A stretch of 64,000 nt of DNA, taken from contig OZ240668.1 of NCBI GenBank assembly GCA_965198655.1, positions 3,658,001 to 3,722,000 of the forward strand. The letters are read 5' to 3'. The stretch is from Lichenicola sp965198655 (GTDB lineage Bacteria > Pseudomonadota > Alphaproteobacteria > Acetobacterales > Acetobacteraceae). Below, one piece after another: positions 1-7,948 of the stretch. Within the stretch, counting starts at the first letter, position 1. Every line of letters begins with the position of its first letter. Under the pieces are notes generated by a model. That model was not told the origin of the DNA and searched no databases. It was given only the letters and a program-made list of their open reading frames with translations. Made by a program: the position numbers and the translations under genes.

Positions 1-1252
1 GGTCGTAGCGCGACAGCATCCAGACCGGGCGGCCGAGCGCTGCGGCGAGATGCGCGGTCGAGGTGTCGACGGCGATCACCAGGTCGAGCTGCGACACCAG
101 GGCCGCGGTGTCGTCGAAGCTGTCGATCGACCCGGTATGGTCGATGAGGCGCAGGCCGGAGGGTGGGCTCAGCGCCTCCGCCGACGCTTCCCCCTTCTGC
201 AGGCTGTAGAACAGCGCGTCCGGCGCAGCGTCGGCGAGCGGCGCCAGGTCGTGCAGGCGGATCGAGCGGCGGCGATCCGCCAGCGCCGACTCGCGGGCAT
301 AGGGGTGCGGCCCGCCGGCCCAGACCAGCCCGATCCGCCTCGGCCGGTCCCGCCCGGGCGGCAGGTCCCGGTCGAGCCGGTGCCGCCACGTCGCCATCCG
401 GGCCGGGTCCGGCCAGAGGTAGCCTTCGGCGTCCGGCACGGTGTCCGGCGTGGTGCCGAACACGTGCGGCAGGGTGAACATGGGGCAGTGCAGGTCGAAC
501 GCGGGCAGCTCCGCGTCGTGCGCGACCACCTGGTCCAGCCCCGGCAGCCGGGACAGCAGCGTCACTAGGGGCTCCCGCACGCGCAGCAGCACGGTGCCGC
601 CGCGCGCCTCGGCCAGGGCGGCGTAGCGGATGAACTGCAGCGTGTCGCCGAACCCGCCCTCGTCGTGCAGCAGCAGGGTGCGGCCCTCGAACCGCTCCCC
701 CGCCCAGAGCGGCACCCGGTAGGGATGCGGCGGCTTGGCCCGCGTGCGCCAGCGCCACTCGTACTCGGCGAAGCCCTCGGTCCAGTCGCCCTTGGCCAGC
801 AGCGCCAGCGCGCGGTTGCAGCGCGTTTCGGCGTTGTCCGGCTCGCAGGCCATCGCCAGGTCGAGAAAGGTGAGTGCCGGCCCCGGCAGGCCGCGCGCGG
901 TCAGGGCGACGCCAAGGTTGGACAGGGTCGGGCCGTGCGCCGGGTTGAGCCGGAGCGCGTTGCTGTACGCGGCGATGGCGTCGTCGTAACGCTGGCGCTC
1001 GACCATGGTGTTGCCGAGGTTGGACCAGGCGGTCCAGCAGGACGGATCGAGCCGCACGGCCCGCAGCAGCACCGCTTCCGCTTCCGCGAAGCGGCACAGC
1101 TGGTTGAGGATGCCGCCGAGGTTGCCGAGCAGGCGGGGATCGTCCGGCGCCGCCGCGAGCTCCAGCCGGCAGGCGGCCTCGGCGTCGTCCCCGGGACCGT
1201 GCGACAGCGCGGGCGCATCAACGGAAGCCGGAACGATGCGGATGGCGTTCAT
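1..1252 (-). CDS. TPR-repeat glycosyltransferase-like protein (C-terminus beyond window)
   Basis: The reading frame is open from an ATG at 1252-1250 down to the left edge, giving about 417 residues with no stop. Residues about 30-150 hold tetratricopeptide repeats (for example LGNLGGILNQLCRFAEAE and WSNLGNTMVERQRYDDAI). The rest resembles the GT9/heptosyltransferase-like domain often fused to TPRs in Acetobacteraceae, ending with the typical VDTSTAHLAAALGRPVW segment. Such proteins are usually annotated as TPR glycosyltransferases; acceptor and sugar are unknown. It is divergent from the small C39-like gene 60 bases away. The C-terminus lies outside the window. The family call is firm, the biochemical role is inferred. 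Confidence 0.8.
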   Translation of the reverse strand, partial: MNAIRIVPASVDAPALSHGPGDDAEAACRLELAAAPDDPRLLGNLGGILNQLCRFAEAEAVLLRAVRLDPSCWTAWSNLGNTMVERQRYDDAIAAYSNALRLNPAHGPTLSNLGVALTARGLPGPALTFLDLAMACEPDNAETRCNRALALLAKGDWTEGFAEYEWRWRTRAKPPHPYRVPLWAGERFEGRTLLLHDEGGFGDTLQFIRYAALAEARGGTVLLRVREPLVTLLSRLPGLDQVVAHDAELPAFDLHCPMFTLPHVFGTTPDTVPDAEGYLWPDPARMATWRHRLDRDLPPGRDRPRRIGLVWAGGPHPYARESALADRRRSIRLHDLAPLADAAPDALFYSLQKGEASAEALSPPSGLRLIDHTGSIDSFDDTAALVSQLDLVIAVDTSTAHLAAALGRPVWMLSRYD

Positions 1253-1311
1253 CGTCCCAGCATGCGATCAAAGTCTTAACCAGGCGCCAACATCCGGAAC
1301 GGAGCACGATC

Positions 1312-1911
1312 CTGACCAGGCAGCAGCTCAGGCAGACACAGGAGAACTCCTGCGGTGCGGTGGCGCTGCTCTGTGCCGCCAAGGAGCTCGGCATCGACCA
1401 CTTCCCGCAGGTGGCGCCCTGGAACGGCGCGCCGCTGACCGCCAGCATCGGCTGCGAGAGCCGGCTGTTCCTCCACACCGGAACCGGCGTGCCCGGCCTC
1501 GCGCTGAGCGGCCGCGGCTACTCGATGCCGGCGCGTCTGGCCGCGGTCGGACGCACGCTCGGCCTGAAGAATCCGACCGTCTACATGCGTTCCGGCGTCT
1601 ACGCGACGATGATCAGCACGTTCTACAACACGGCGCTGCAGCAGGGCCGCGATTCCGGGATACCGATCCACAACGCCGCCCCGCCGCCGCTGCAACCGTG
1701 GCAGCGCGCGCTCAAGGTGATGGCGGTGATGAAGGTCGTGGGCCTGCACTACATCATGCAGCGTCCCGACGGCTCGTTCATGGACCCGGCGGATGGCGAG
1801 AACCACGAGAGCTTCGCGGCGATGAACGCGTCCTGGAGCAAGTGCTACGCTGATACCGGCATCGCGCTGGTGTTCGACAGCGAATGGGTGAACCTCGAGC
1901 CGCTGATCTGA
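1312..1911 (+). CDS. Small C39-like (papain-fold) protein, probable non-ATG start
   Basis: About 199 residues. Near the N-terminus is QENSCGAVALL, a Gln-x3-Cys arrangement as in C39 cysteine peptidases; further on, GLHYIMQRPDG followed by FMDPADG matches the C39 His...Asp pattern. All three catalytic positions (Cys, His, Asp) therefore appear present. The first in-frame ATG (1360) lies inside the Cys motif region, so translation should begin upstream; CTG at 1312 has GGAG at 1301-1304, 7 nt before it, and is my choice. The protein has no obvious signal peptide or transporter fusion, unlike bacteriocin-processing C39 domains. Its substrate is unknown; it may act on or with the divergent TPR protein, but that is a guess. 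Confidence 0.6.
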   Translation: MTRQQLRQTQENSCGAVALLCAAKELGIDHFPQVAPWNGAPLTASIGCESRLFLHTGTGVPGLALSGRGYSMPARLAAVGRTLGLKNPTVYMRSGVYATMISTFYNTALQQGRDSGIPIHNAAPPPLQPWQRALKVMAVMKVVGLHYIMQRPDGSFMDPADGENHESFAAMNASWSKCYADTGIALVFDSEWVNLEPLI

Positions 1912-1931
1912 CGGCTGGTGCGGGACCGGGC

Positions 1932-3344
1932 CTACTCGTCCGCGTCGGGCGTCCGGGAAAACGAGGCGGTCAGGTCGGACAGGTGGCCGATCTCCTCCAG
2001 CCGCACGCCGTCGGGCGCCACCAGACGGTTGCGGCCCCGCGCCACCCGGCGGGGCAGGAACACGTGCTCGAAGCCGAGCTTCTGCGCCTCCTTCAGGCGC
2101 GCCTCCGCCTGGGACACCTGGCGCACCTCGCCGGACAGCCCGACCTCGCCGAAATATACCGAGGAGGCGGCGGTCGGCTGGCCGGTGGCGGCGGAGGCGA
2201 GTGCGGCCGCCACCGCCAAGTCGGCCGCCGGCTCGCTGACCCGCAGGCCGCCGGCCACGTTGAGGTAGACGTCTGATCCGGACAGCCTGAGCCCGCAGCG
2301 GGTTTCCAGCACCGCCAGCAGCATGTTCAGCCGCGCCGGGTCCCATCCCACCACGGCGCGCCTGGGCGAGGAGCCGCTGTTCGGCGCCAGCAGCGCCTGC
2401 ACCTCCAGTAGCACCGGGCGCGTGCCCTCCAGGCCTGCGAACACCGCGGAGCCGGCGATGTTGCCGCGCCGCTCGGCCAGGAACAGCGCCGACGGGTTCG
2501 GCACCTCGGACAGGCCGCGATCGGTCATCTCGAACACGCCGATCTCGTCGGTGGCGCCGAACCGGTTCTTGGCCGCGCGCAGGATGCGGAACTGGTGGCC
2601 GCGATCACCTTCGAAATAGAGTACCGCGTCGACCATGTGCTCCAGCACGCGGGGGCCGGCGAGCGCGCCCTCCTTGGTCACGTGCCCGACCAGGATCAGG
2701 CCGAAGCCGCGGCTCTTGGCCAGCCGGATCAGCTCGAACCCGGCCGAGCGCACCTGGGACACCGAGCCCGGCGCGGAGTCCACCGTTTCCAGCCACATGG
2801 TCTGTATGCTGTCGATCACCACCAGGGCGACGTCGCGCTCGGTCTCCAGGGTCTGGGCGATGTCGACCACGTTGATCGCCGCCGCCAGCTCCAGCCCGGG
2901 AGCCTGGAGGTCCAGCCGACGCCCGCGCATGCGGAGCTGGTCCACCGCCTCCTCGCCGGAGATGTAGAGCACGCGCCGTCCGGCGGCGGCCATCGCGGCG
3001 GCGGCCTGCAGCATCAGGGTGGACTTGCCGATGCCGGGATCGCCGCCCACCAGCACCACCGAGGCCGGCACCAGGCCCCCGCCCAGCACCCGGTCGAGCT
3101 CGGCGATTCCGGTGCCGATCCGGGGCGGCGGCTCGGCCGCACCCTCCAGCCCGACGAAGCCGATCCGGCCGCCGGCGCGTCCGGCGGCGCCGGTGGCGAC
3201 CGGGCGCGCGGAGGCCGAGCGGACCTCGGCGGCCTCCTCGACCAGCGTGTTCCACTCGCCGCAGGCGTCGCAGCGGCCGCTCCATTTCGGCCACGCCGCG
3301 CCGCAGCTCTGGCACACGTATCGGGTCTGCGGACGCTTGCCCAT
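1932..3344 (-). CDS. radA: DNA repair protein RadA/Sms
   Basis: 470 residues, normal for the family. RadA is a RecA-like hexameric helicase that promotes branch migration of recombination intermediates in the cytoplasm. Visible features: N-terminal C4 zinc finger (Cys 11, 14, 25, 28), Walker A GGDPGIGKST at about 100-109, the RadA signature KNRFG, and a C-terminal Lon-like domain. Its ATG overlaps the stop of the upstream exported protein gene by one base (TGATG on the minus strand), implying translational coupling at the end of the mlaE-mlaF operon. Confidence 0.97.
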   Translation of the reverse strand: MGKRPQTRYVCQSCGAAWPKWSGRCDACGEWNTLVEEAAEVRSASARPVATGAAGRAGGRIGFVGLEGAAEPPPRIGTGIAELDRVLGGGLVPASVVLVGGDPGIGKSTLMLQAAAAMAAAGRRVLYISGEEAVDQLRMRGRRLDLQAPGLELAAAINVVDIAQTLETERDVALVVIDSIQTMWLETVDSAPGSVSQVRSAGFELIRLAKSRGFGLILVGHVTKEGALAGPRVLEHMVDAVLYFEGDRGHQFRILRAAKNRFGATDEIGVFEMTDRGLSEVPNPSALFLAERRGNIAGSAVFAGLEGTRPVLLEVQALLAPNSGSSPRRAVVGWDPARLNMLLAVLETRCGLRLSGSDVYLNVAGGLRVSEPAADLAVAAALASAATGQPTAASSVYFGEVGLSGEVRQVSQAEARLKEAQKLGFEHVFLPRRVARGRNRLVAPDGVRLEEIGHLSDLTASFSRTPDADE

Positions 3345-4006
3345 CAGGGCGTGCCCGGCACCATACCCGGCGCGGCGCCGGGCGGCGGCAGCGGGGCGGC
3401 GAACAGGCTGGCCTGCATCAGCGCCCCCGATGACCGCCTAGACTTCGGCGATACCGACCTCGGCCACACCGGCTGCAGCAGCACCAGAAGCACGATCGGC
3501 GGCGCCGGCGCCGGACGCGTCAGCAGGTAGTGCTGCTCGCCGTCGCCTTCGGCCTCCATCAGCCGCATGGAGGTGCTGCGCGCCTGCATCGCCGCCGCGA
3601 GCCGCATGGTCAGCGCGTGCGGATCGATCCCGGTGCCGCCATCGCCGCACCAGCCGTCGTCGAACGACAGCACCACCAGGCGCCCCGGCTGGTTGTCGAC
3701 GCGATACGCGCGTCCGGGACGGGCAAGCAGACGCGCGGGGTCGGGGGCCGGCCGGTAGGCGGGCGAGGCCAGCGCAGTGCGCAGGCCCTTGGCGTCGCCG
3801 GCGTGGCGGAAGCAACTGCTCGCGAACAGGCGGCTCAGCGCGTCCGCCTCGTCGCGCCCGGAGGACGTCCCCCCGCCGACCTGGGCCGCGACGATCTGGG
3901 CCGCGACGGCCGGGGTCGCGACGGCCGCCTGCGCCACCAGCAGCGGCACGGCGACGCGCAGCAGGACGCGGAGCCGATGGCCGCATCCGGCTGCACGTTC
4001 CTGCAC
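3344..4006 (-). CDS. Hypothetical exported protein between mlaF and radA
   Basis: 220 residues. The N-terminus has a basic stretch followed by a hydrophobic Ala/Val segment ending near VATPAVAAQ, a plausible signal peptide. The mature part contains CFRHAGD, then VVLSFDDGWCGDGGTG, with two conserved-looking cysteines that might form a disulfide. I recognise no enzyme motif. The gene starts 8 bases after the mlaF stop and overlaps the radA ATG by one base, so it belongs to the same transcript. It might be a periplasmic protein related to envelope lipid traffic, but only position suggests this. Confidence 0.75.
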   Translation of the reverse strand: MQERAAGCGHRLRVLLRVAVPLLVAQAAVATPAVAAQIVAAQVGGGTSSGRDEADALSRLFASSCFRHAGDAKGLRTALASPAYRPAPDPARLLARPGRAYRVDNQPGRLVVLSFDDGWCGDGGTGIDPHALTMRLAAAMQARSTSMRLMEAEGDGEQHYLLTRPAPAPPIVLLVLLQPVWPRSVSPKSRRSSGALMQASLFAAPLPPPGAAPGMVPGTP

Positions 4007-4014
4007 CGCGCGCC

Positions 4015-4800
4015 CTATCGCCGCAGCTCCATGCCGATCGGGCCCTCGCGACGCCCGTGGGTGAACTGGTCGACCAGGGGGTTGCCGCTGTGCAGCAGCG
4101 ACGCCGCCTCGCCCTGCCAGACCAGCCGGCCCTGGTAGAGCATCGCCGCCCGGTCGCCGATCCGCGTGGCGGAGGCCATGTCGTGGGTGATGGCCAGCGC
4201 GGTGCTGCCGAGCCGCTTCACGCAGTCGACGATCAGCCCGTCGATCACCGCGCCCATGATCGGGTCGAGCCCGGTGGTGGGCTCGTCGAAGAACAGGATC
4301 TCCGGCTGGGCGGCGATGGCGCGGGCCAGGCCGACCCGCTTCTGCATGCCGCCGGACAGCTCGGCGGGTTGAAGGTTGCCGACGCTGGGGTCGAGCCCGA
4401 CCTGTGTCAGCACCTCCCCGGCATGCCGCCTGGCGGCGATGCGGGTCATGCGGTCCTTAGGGCCGCGCCGCGCCAGCAGCCCGAACGCCACGTTCTCCCA
4501 GACCGGAAGGCTGTCGAACAGCGCGCCGTTCTGGAACAGCATGCCGATCCGCTCCCGGGTCGCCTCCTGCTCGCGCCTGCCTTGCGCCAGCACGTCGATC
4601 CCGTCGATCTCGATGGTGCCGGCATCCGGCTCGATCAGGCCCAGGATGCAGCGCAGCAGCACCGACTTGCCGCTGCCGGAGCCGCCGATCACCACGGTGG
4701 AGGTGCCGGGCTGGACGTCGAGGTCGATGCCGTCGAGCACCCGCTTCGACCCGAAGCTCTTGGCGAGGCCGCGGATCCGTATCTTCGGCACGGCGCTCAT
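4015..4800 (-). CDS. mlaF: ABC transporter ATPase, MlaF type
   Basis: 261 residues from ATG 4800 (MSAVPKIRIRGLAK). Walker A GGSGSGKS, signature LSGGMQKR and Walker B ILFFDEPTTGLD are all present. MlaF is the cytoplasmic ATPase of the MlaFEDB phospholipid transporter that maintains outer-membrane lipid asymmetry. The ATG overlaps the mlaE stop (ATGA), so the pair is coupled. An open frame continues far upstream of this ATG but covers mlaE in another frame and is not coding. No mlaD, mlaB or mlaC follows; the next gene is an exported protein of unknown function. Confidence 0.95.
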   Translation of the reverse strand: MSAVPKIRIRGLAKSFGSKRVLDGIDLDVQPGTSTVVIGGSGSGKSVLLRCILGLIEPDAGTIEIDGIDVLAQGRREQEATRERIGMLFQNGALFDSLPVWENVAFGLLARRGPKDRMTRIAARRHAGEVLTQVGLDPSVGNLQPAELSGGMQKRVGLARAIAAQPEILFFDEPTTGLDPIMGAVIDGLIVDCVKRLGSTALAITHDMASATRIGDRAAMLYQGRLVWQGEAASLLHSGNPLVDQFTHGRREGPIGMELRR

Positions 4801-5624
4801 CGCGAGAAGAACATCTCGGTCAGCACGTAGTCGAAGCACAGGATCAGGATGGAGGCGGCCACCACGGCGGACGTGGTGGACCCTCCCACCCCCTGCGCGC
4901 CGCCGCGGGAATGATACCCGTTGTAGCAGCCCATCAGGGCGATCAGGAACCCGAACGCCGCCGCCTTGGCCAGCCCCACCACCACGTCCATCGGCTGCAC
5001 GAAGGCGACCGTGTTGGCGACATAGGCGGCCGGGCTGAACCCCAGCTTCACCACCGACACGATGAACCCGCCCATCACGCCCAGGATGTCGGCCACCACC
5101 ACCAGCAGCGGCAGCGCCAGCACGCCGGCCAGCAGGCGCGGCGTCACCAGGTACTTCATCGGGTTGGTGGACAGCGTGCCGAGCGCGTCGATCTGGTCGG
5201 TGACGCGCATGGTGCCGATCTCGGCCGCCATCGCCGCCCCCACCCGGCCCGCCACCATCAGCCCCGCCAGCACCGGCCCCAGCTCGCGCACCACGCTCAG
5301 CACGACGATGTCGGCGATGGCGCTCTGGGCGTTGAAGCGGGAGAAGCCGGTATAGGATTGCAGCGCGATCACCATGCCGGAGAAGATCGCGGTCAGCGCC
5401 ACCACCGGCAGGCTGTAGAAGGCGAACTCGAAGAACGCGGACAGGAAGTTGCGCCAGTAGAACGGCGGCCGCAGCAGGTGCGACAGCCCGTTCAGCGCGA
5501 ACAAGGCGAGCCGGCCGGCGCCGCCGACGGTGTCGAGCACCGCCCGTCCCAGCGCCGAGACCGGTGCTGCGGCCCGCACCGCCAGGCTCGTCCTGCCCGC
5601 CTCGGCCACGTCCCGATCGGTCAT
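4797..5624 (-). CDS. mlaE: ABC transporter permease, MlaE type
   Basis: 275 residues, the usual MlaE length. It contains the hallmark sequence around VVRELGPVLAGLMVAGRVGAA and EIGTMRVTDQIDAL, and five to six hydrophobic segments. It is the inner-membrane subunit through which MlaF drives phospholipid movement. It is the first clear gene of the leftward operon mlaE-mlaF-exported protein-radA. A short open frame just upstream ends with an ATGA overlap onto this start but has no recognisable content. Confidence 0.95.
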   Translation of the reverse strand: MTDRDVAEAGRTSLAVRAAAPVSALGRAVLDTVGGAGRLALFALNGLSHLLRPPFYWRNFLSAFFEFAFYSLPVVALTAIFSGMVIALQSYTGFSRFNAQSAIADIVVLSVVRELGPVLAGLMVAGRVGAAMAAEIGTMRVTDQIDALGTLSTNPMKYLVTPRLLAGVLALPLLVVVADILGVMGGFIVSVVKLGFSPAAYVANTVAFVQPMDVVVGLAKAAAFGFLIALMGCYNGYHSRGGAQGVGGSTTSAVVAASILILCFDYVLTEMFFSR

Positions 5625-5961
5625 GCGCGCCGGGTCCGGGGATGGCGGCGGCGGCCCGGCCGCAGGTCCGCCGGGACGTGCGCCGTCCGCGCCCGCTCAC
5701 GGAACGCGCTCCGGCGCGTCGCTTGGTCGAGCATCGTCCGCTCGACCGCGCGGGTCCGATCGGATGATGCTCCAGCCGGACAAACGGGCCGGACGGACGG
5801 GGATGAACACATGCCCCGTGCCTATAACGGTCCGGCTCCGGCGTCGAGTGGCGTCCCCGCGTCGCGACAGGCCGGCCGCCGGCGCCGCGGGCTCGCGCCC
5901 TTTCAAAGGACAGGGCGAGCGGATACGGTCCCTGGGAACGACCCGAAGGATCTGGCGCCGG
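5625..5961. other. Intergenic region, divergent promoters expected
   Basis: 337 bases between the start of mlaE (leftward) and the UDP-glucuronate decarboxylase (rightward). I see no gene supported by homology. A 37-63 codon leftward frame ends in an ATGA overlap with mlaE but has Arg/Pro-rich shadow-like composition. Promoters for both flanking genes must lie here; I could not pick out convincing -35/-10 pairs. Confidence 0.5.
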
Positions 5962-6933
5962 ATGTCGAAGCTCGTCCGCAAACGCGTGCTCGTCACCGGC
6001 GGCGCCGGGTTCCTCGGCTCGCACCTGTGCGAACGGCTGCTTCGCGACGGCCACGACGTGCTGTGCGTCGACAACTACTTCACCGGCGCCAAGGACAACA
6101 TCGCGCACCTGGTGTCCTCGCCGCATTTCGAGACGCTGCGGCACGACATCAGCACGCCGCTGATGGTCGAGGTGGACGAGATCTACAACCTGGCCTGTCC
6201 CGCTTCTCCGGTGCACTACCAGTACGACCCGGTGCAGACGCTCAAGACCAGCGTGCTGGGGGCGATCCACATGCTGGGCATCGCCCGGCGCACCGGCGCC
6301 AAGGTGTTCCAGGCCTCGACCAGCGAGGTCTACGGCGATCCGGATGTGCATCCGCAGACCGAGGATTATTGCGGCAACGTCAATCCGCTGGGACCGCGCG
6401 CCTGCTACGACGAGGGCAAGCGCTGCGCCGAAACGCTGTTCTTCGACCACCGCCGCCAGCACGGCACCCGGATCAAGGTGGCGCGCATCTTCAACACCTA
6501 TGGGCCGCGCATGCATCCCGACGACGGGCGGGTGGTGTCCAACTTCATCACCCAGGCGCTGCGTGGGGAGGACATCACCCTGTACGGCGACGGCGGCCAG
6601 ACCCGCGCCTTCTGCTACGTGTCGGACCTGATCGAGGGGTTCGTGCGGATGATGGACAGCGGCGACGACGTCACCGGGCCGATCAACCTCGGCAACCCGC
6701 ACGAGATCACGGTGCGCGAGCTGGCGGAGCGGATCCTGTCGTTGACCGGGTCGCGCAGCAGGATCGTGTATCGCCCGCTGCCGGAGGACGACCCGATGCA
6801 GCGCTGCCCGGACATCTCCCGCGCCCGCAAGCTGCTCGGCTGGGAGCCGACCGTGGCGCTCGAGGACGGCTTGCGCCGCAGCATCGCGCACTTCGAGCGG
6901 CTGCTCGGCGGCGAGGCGTCGACGGGTTCCTGA
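5962..6933 (+). CDS. UDP-glucuronate decarboxylase (UDP-xylose synthase), SDR family
   Basis: 323 residues from ATG 5962; the frame upstream is not conserved-looking. Extended SDR fold: NAD-binding VTGGAGFLGS at residues 11-20, TSEVYGDP, and the active-site YDEGKR typical of UXS enzymes. The family converts UDP-glucuronate to UDP-xylose with internal NAD+ recycling, in the cytoplasm. It would supply a sugar nucleotide for envelope or exopolysaccharide synthesis; the EPS locus begins 9 kb away. An IS element has inserted 9 bases downstream of its stop, separating it from a palindromic repeat that was probably its terminator. Confidence 0.9.
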   Translation: MSKLVRKRVLVTGGAGFLGSHLCERLLRDGHDVLCVDNYFTGAKDNIAHLVSSPHFETLRHDISTPLMVEVDEIYNLACPASPVHYQYDPVQTLKTSVLGAIHMLGIARRTGAKVFQASTSEVYGDPDVHPQTEDYCGNVNPLGPRACYDEGKRCAETLFFDHRRQHGTRIKVARIFNTYGPRMHPDDGRVVSNFITQALRGEDITLYGDGGQTRAFCYVSDLIEGFVRMMDSGDDVTGPINLGNPHEITVRELAERILSLTGSRSRIVYRPLPEDDPMQRCPDISRARKLLGWEPTVALEDGLRRSIAHFERLLGGEASTGS

Positions 6934-6942
6934 GATCAGCTA

Positions 6943-7783
6943 GGCCCTGTTAGAGCTTGAATGTCGTCGCGACATATGGGGCATGGCAGATGAACGCGAG
7001 AACCAGGTCTTCACGGATGCTGCCTGGGCGGTGTGGGAGCCGTTGATCGAGGCGGTGCGGCCGCGCGGCAAGACGCCACCCAAGGAACTGCGCCGGACCA
7101 TCTCGGCCGTGTTCTGGCGCCACCAGAACGGCGCCAAGTGGCGCAGCATCCCCAGCGACCTCGGCCCGTGGTGGCTGGCGGCGCAGTTGTTCATCCGCTG
7201 GGCCAGGGCGGGCGTGTGGGAGCGCCTGTTCGAGCGGGTGCGGCAAGGCGACGTTGCACTCGGCATGGTGTTCCTCGACGGCACCAACATCCGCGCCCAC
7301 CACAAGGCGGCGGGCGCCCAAAAAAGGGGGTCAACAGCGTGGAGCGAGACCATCGTGAAGCGCTTGGCCGCTCTCGCGGCGGCTACGGCACCAAGGTCTG
7401 CGTGATCGCAGACAGCCGCGGTCGCGCCATCTCCTTTGCGCTGGCGCCGGGACAGGCGCACGAGCTGCCGCTGGCGTCGGGCCTGCTGGGCGGCCTGCCG
7501 GGCGCGCCGGGATGGATCGTGGGCGACCGGGGCTACGCCTCGAACGCCTTGCGCGACCTGATCTGGATCATGGGTGCGCGACCTGCGATTCCGCCCAAAC
7601 GCAACGATGCACCGGTCGCGTGCCGTCCATGGATCTACAGCAACCGCCACCGCGTCGAGAACCTGTGGGCGCGGTTGAAAGAATGGCGGGCCGTGGCAAC
7701 ACGCTACGAGAAGACCGCCCGCTCGTTCCTCGGCATCCTCTGCCTGGCCGCCACGGCAGATTGGCTCAAGCTCTAACAGGCCT
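6943..7783 (+). mobile_element. Complete IS5-family element (IS427-like), 841 bp
   Basis: Imperfect 18-base terminal inverted repeats: left GGCCCTGTTAGAGCTTGA at 6943-6960, right end (reverse complement) AGGCCTGTTAGAGCTTGA ending at 7783, two mismatches. Both ends are flanked by TA (6941-6942 and 7784-7785), the 2-bp target duplication typical of the IS427 group. One transposase is encoded in two overlapping frames joined at an A6G5 run. Length, ends and frameshift all fit a complete and possibly active copy. Removing it and one TA rejoins the decarboxylase 3' end to the palindromic repeat at 7792. Confidence 0.93.
6983..7776 (+). CDS. IS5-family DDE transposase, two frames joined by programmed -1 frameshift
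   Basis: The first frame starts at ATG 6983 and would end at 7405; the second frame covers the region up to TAA 7774-7776. They meet at CCCAAAAAAGGGGG (A-run 7320-7325, G-run 7326-7330), where a -1 slip gives one protein of about 264 residues. Catalytic DDE residues are visible: Asp in FLDGTNIRAHH (first frame), Asp in IVGDRGYAS and Glu in HRVENLWARLKEW (second frame). ALGRSRGGYGTK after the junction matches the IS427 group. Without the slip the product lacks the second Asp and the Glu, so the frameshift controls transposition. Confidence 0.92.
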
Positions 7784-7791
7784 TAGGAAGC

Positions 7792-7909
7792 AAGGCCAGG
7801 GCTCTGCCCTGGACCCGCTGGGGCCGGAGGCCCCAGACCCCGCTTACTTAAGAATCGGGTTTGAAGGGCTTTGCCCTTCATGGGGTCCAGGGGCAAAGCC
7901 CCTGGCCTT
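7792..7909. repeat. Composite palindromic repeat, copy 1
   Basis: 118 bp bounded by AAGGCCAGG and CCTGGCCTT, perfect terminal inverted repeats. Inside are four hairpins in a row: CCAGGGctctGCCCTGG, TGGGGCCggaGGCCCCA, GAAGGGCtttGCCCTTC and CCAGGGGCaaaGCCCCTGG. Nearly identical to the copy at 59014-59129. Before the IS5 insertion it would have begun about 15 bases after the decarboxylase stop. It lies between that gene and the leftward GH5-like gene that ends at 7949, so it probably terminates transcription from both sides. Confidence 0.9.
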
Positions 7910-7948
7910 CGCCGTCCACCGGAGTTCTCGAACAAACCCAACCGCTCC

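Noticed and set aside
5621..5812. Small leftward frame ending in an ATGA overlap with mlaE
   Set aside because: The coupling-like overlap is suggestive, but the 37-63 residues are Arg/Pro-rich with no signal or motif, so I did not call it a gene.
4801..6891. Long N-terminal extension in frame with mlaF
   Set aside because: The extension overlaps mlaE and the decarboxylase in other frames and has no conserved content; the ATG at 4800 with ATGA coupling is the natural start.
7792..7909. CRISPR or integron attC array
   Set aside because: The hairpins differ from one another, there are no equal spacers, no cas or integrase gene, and copies are single and dispersed.
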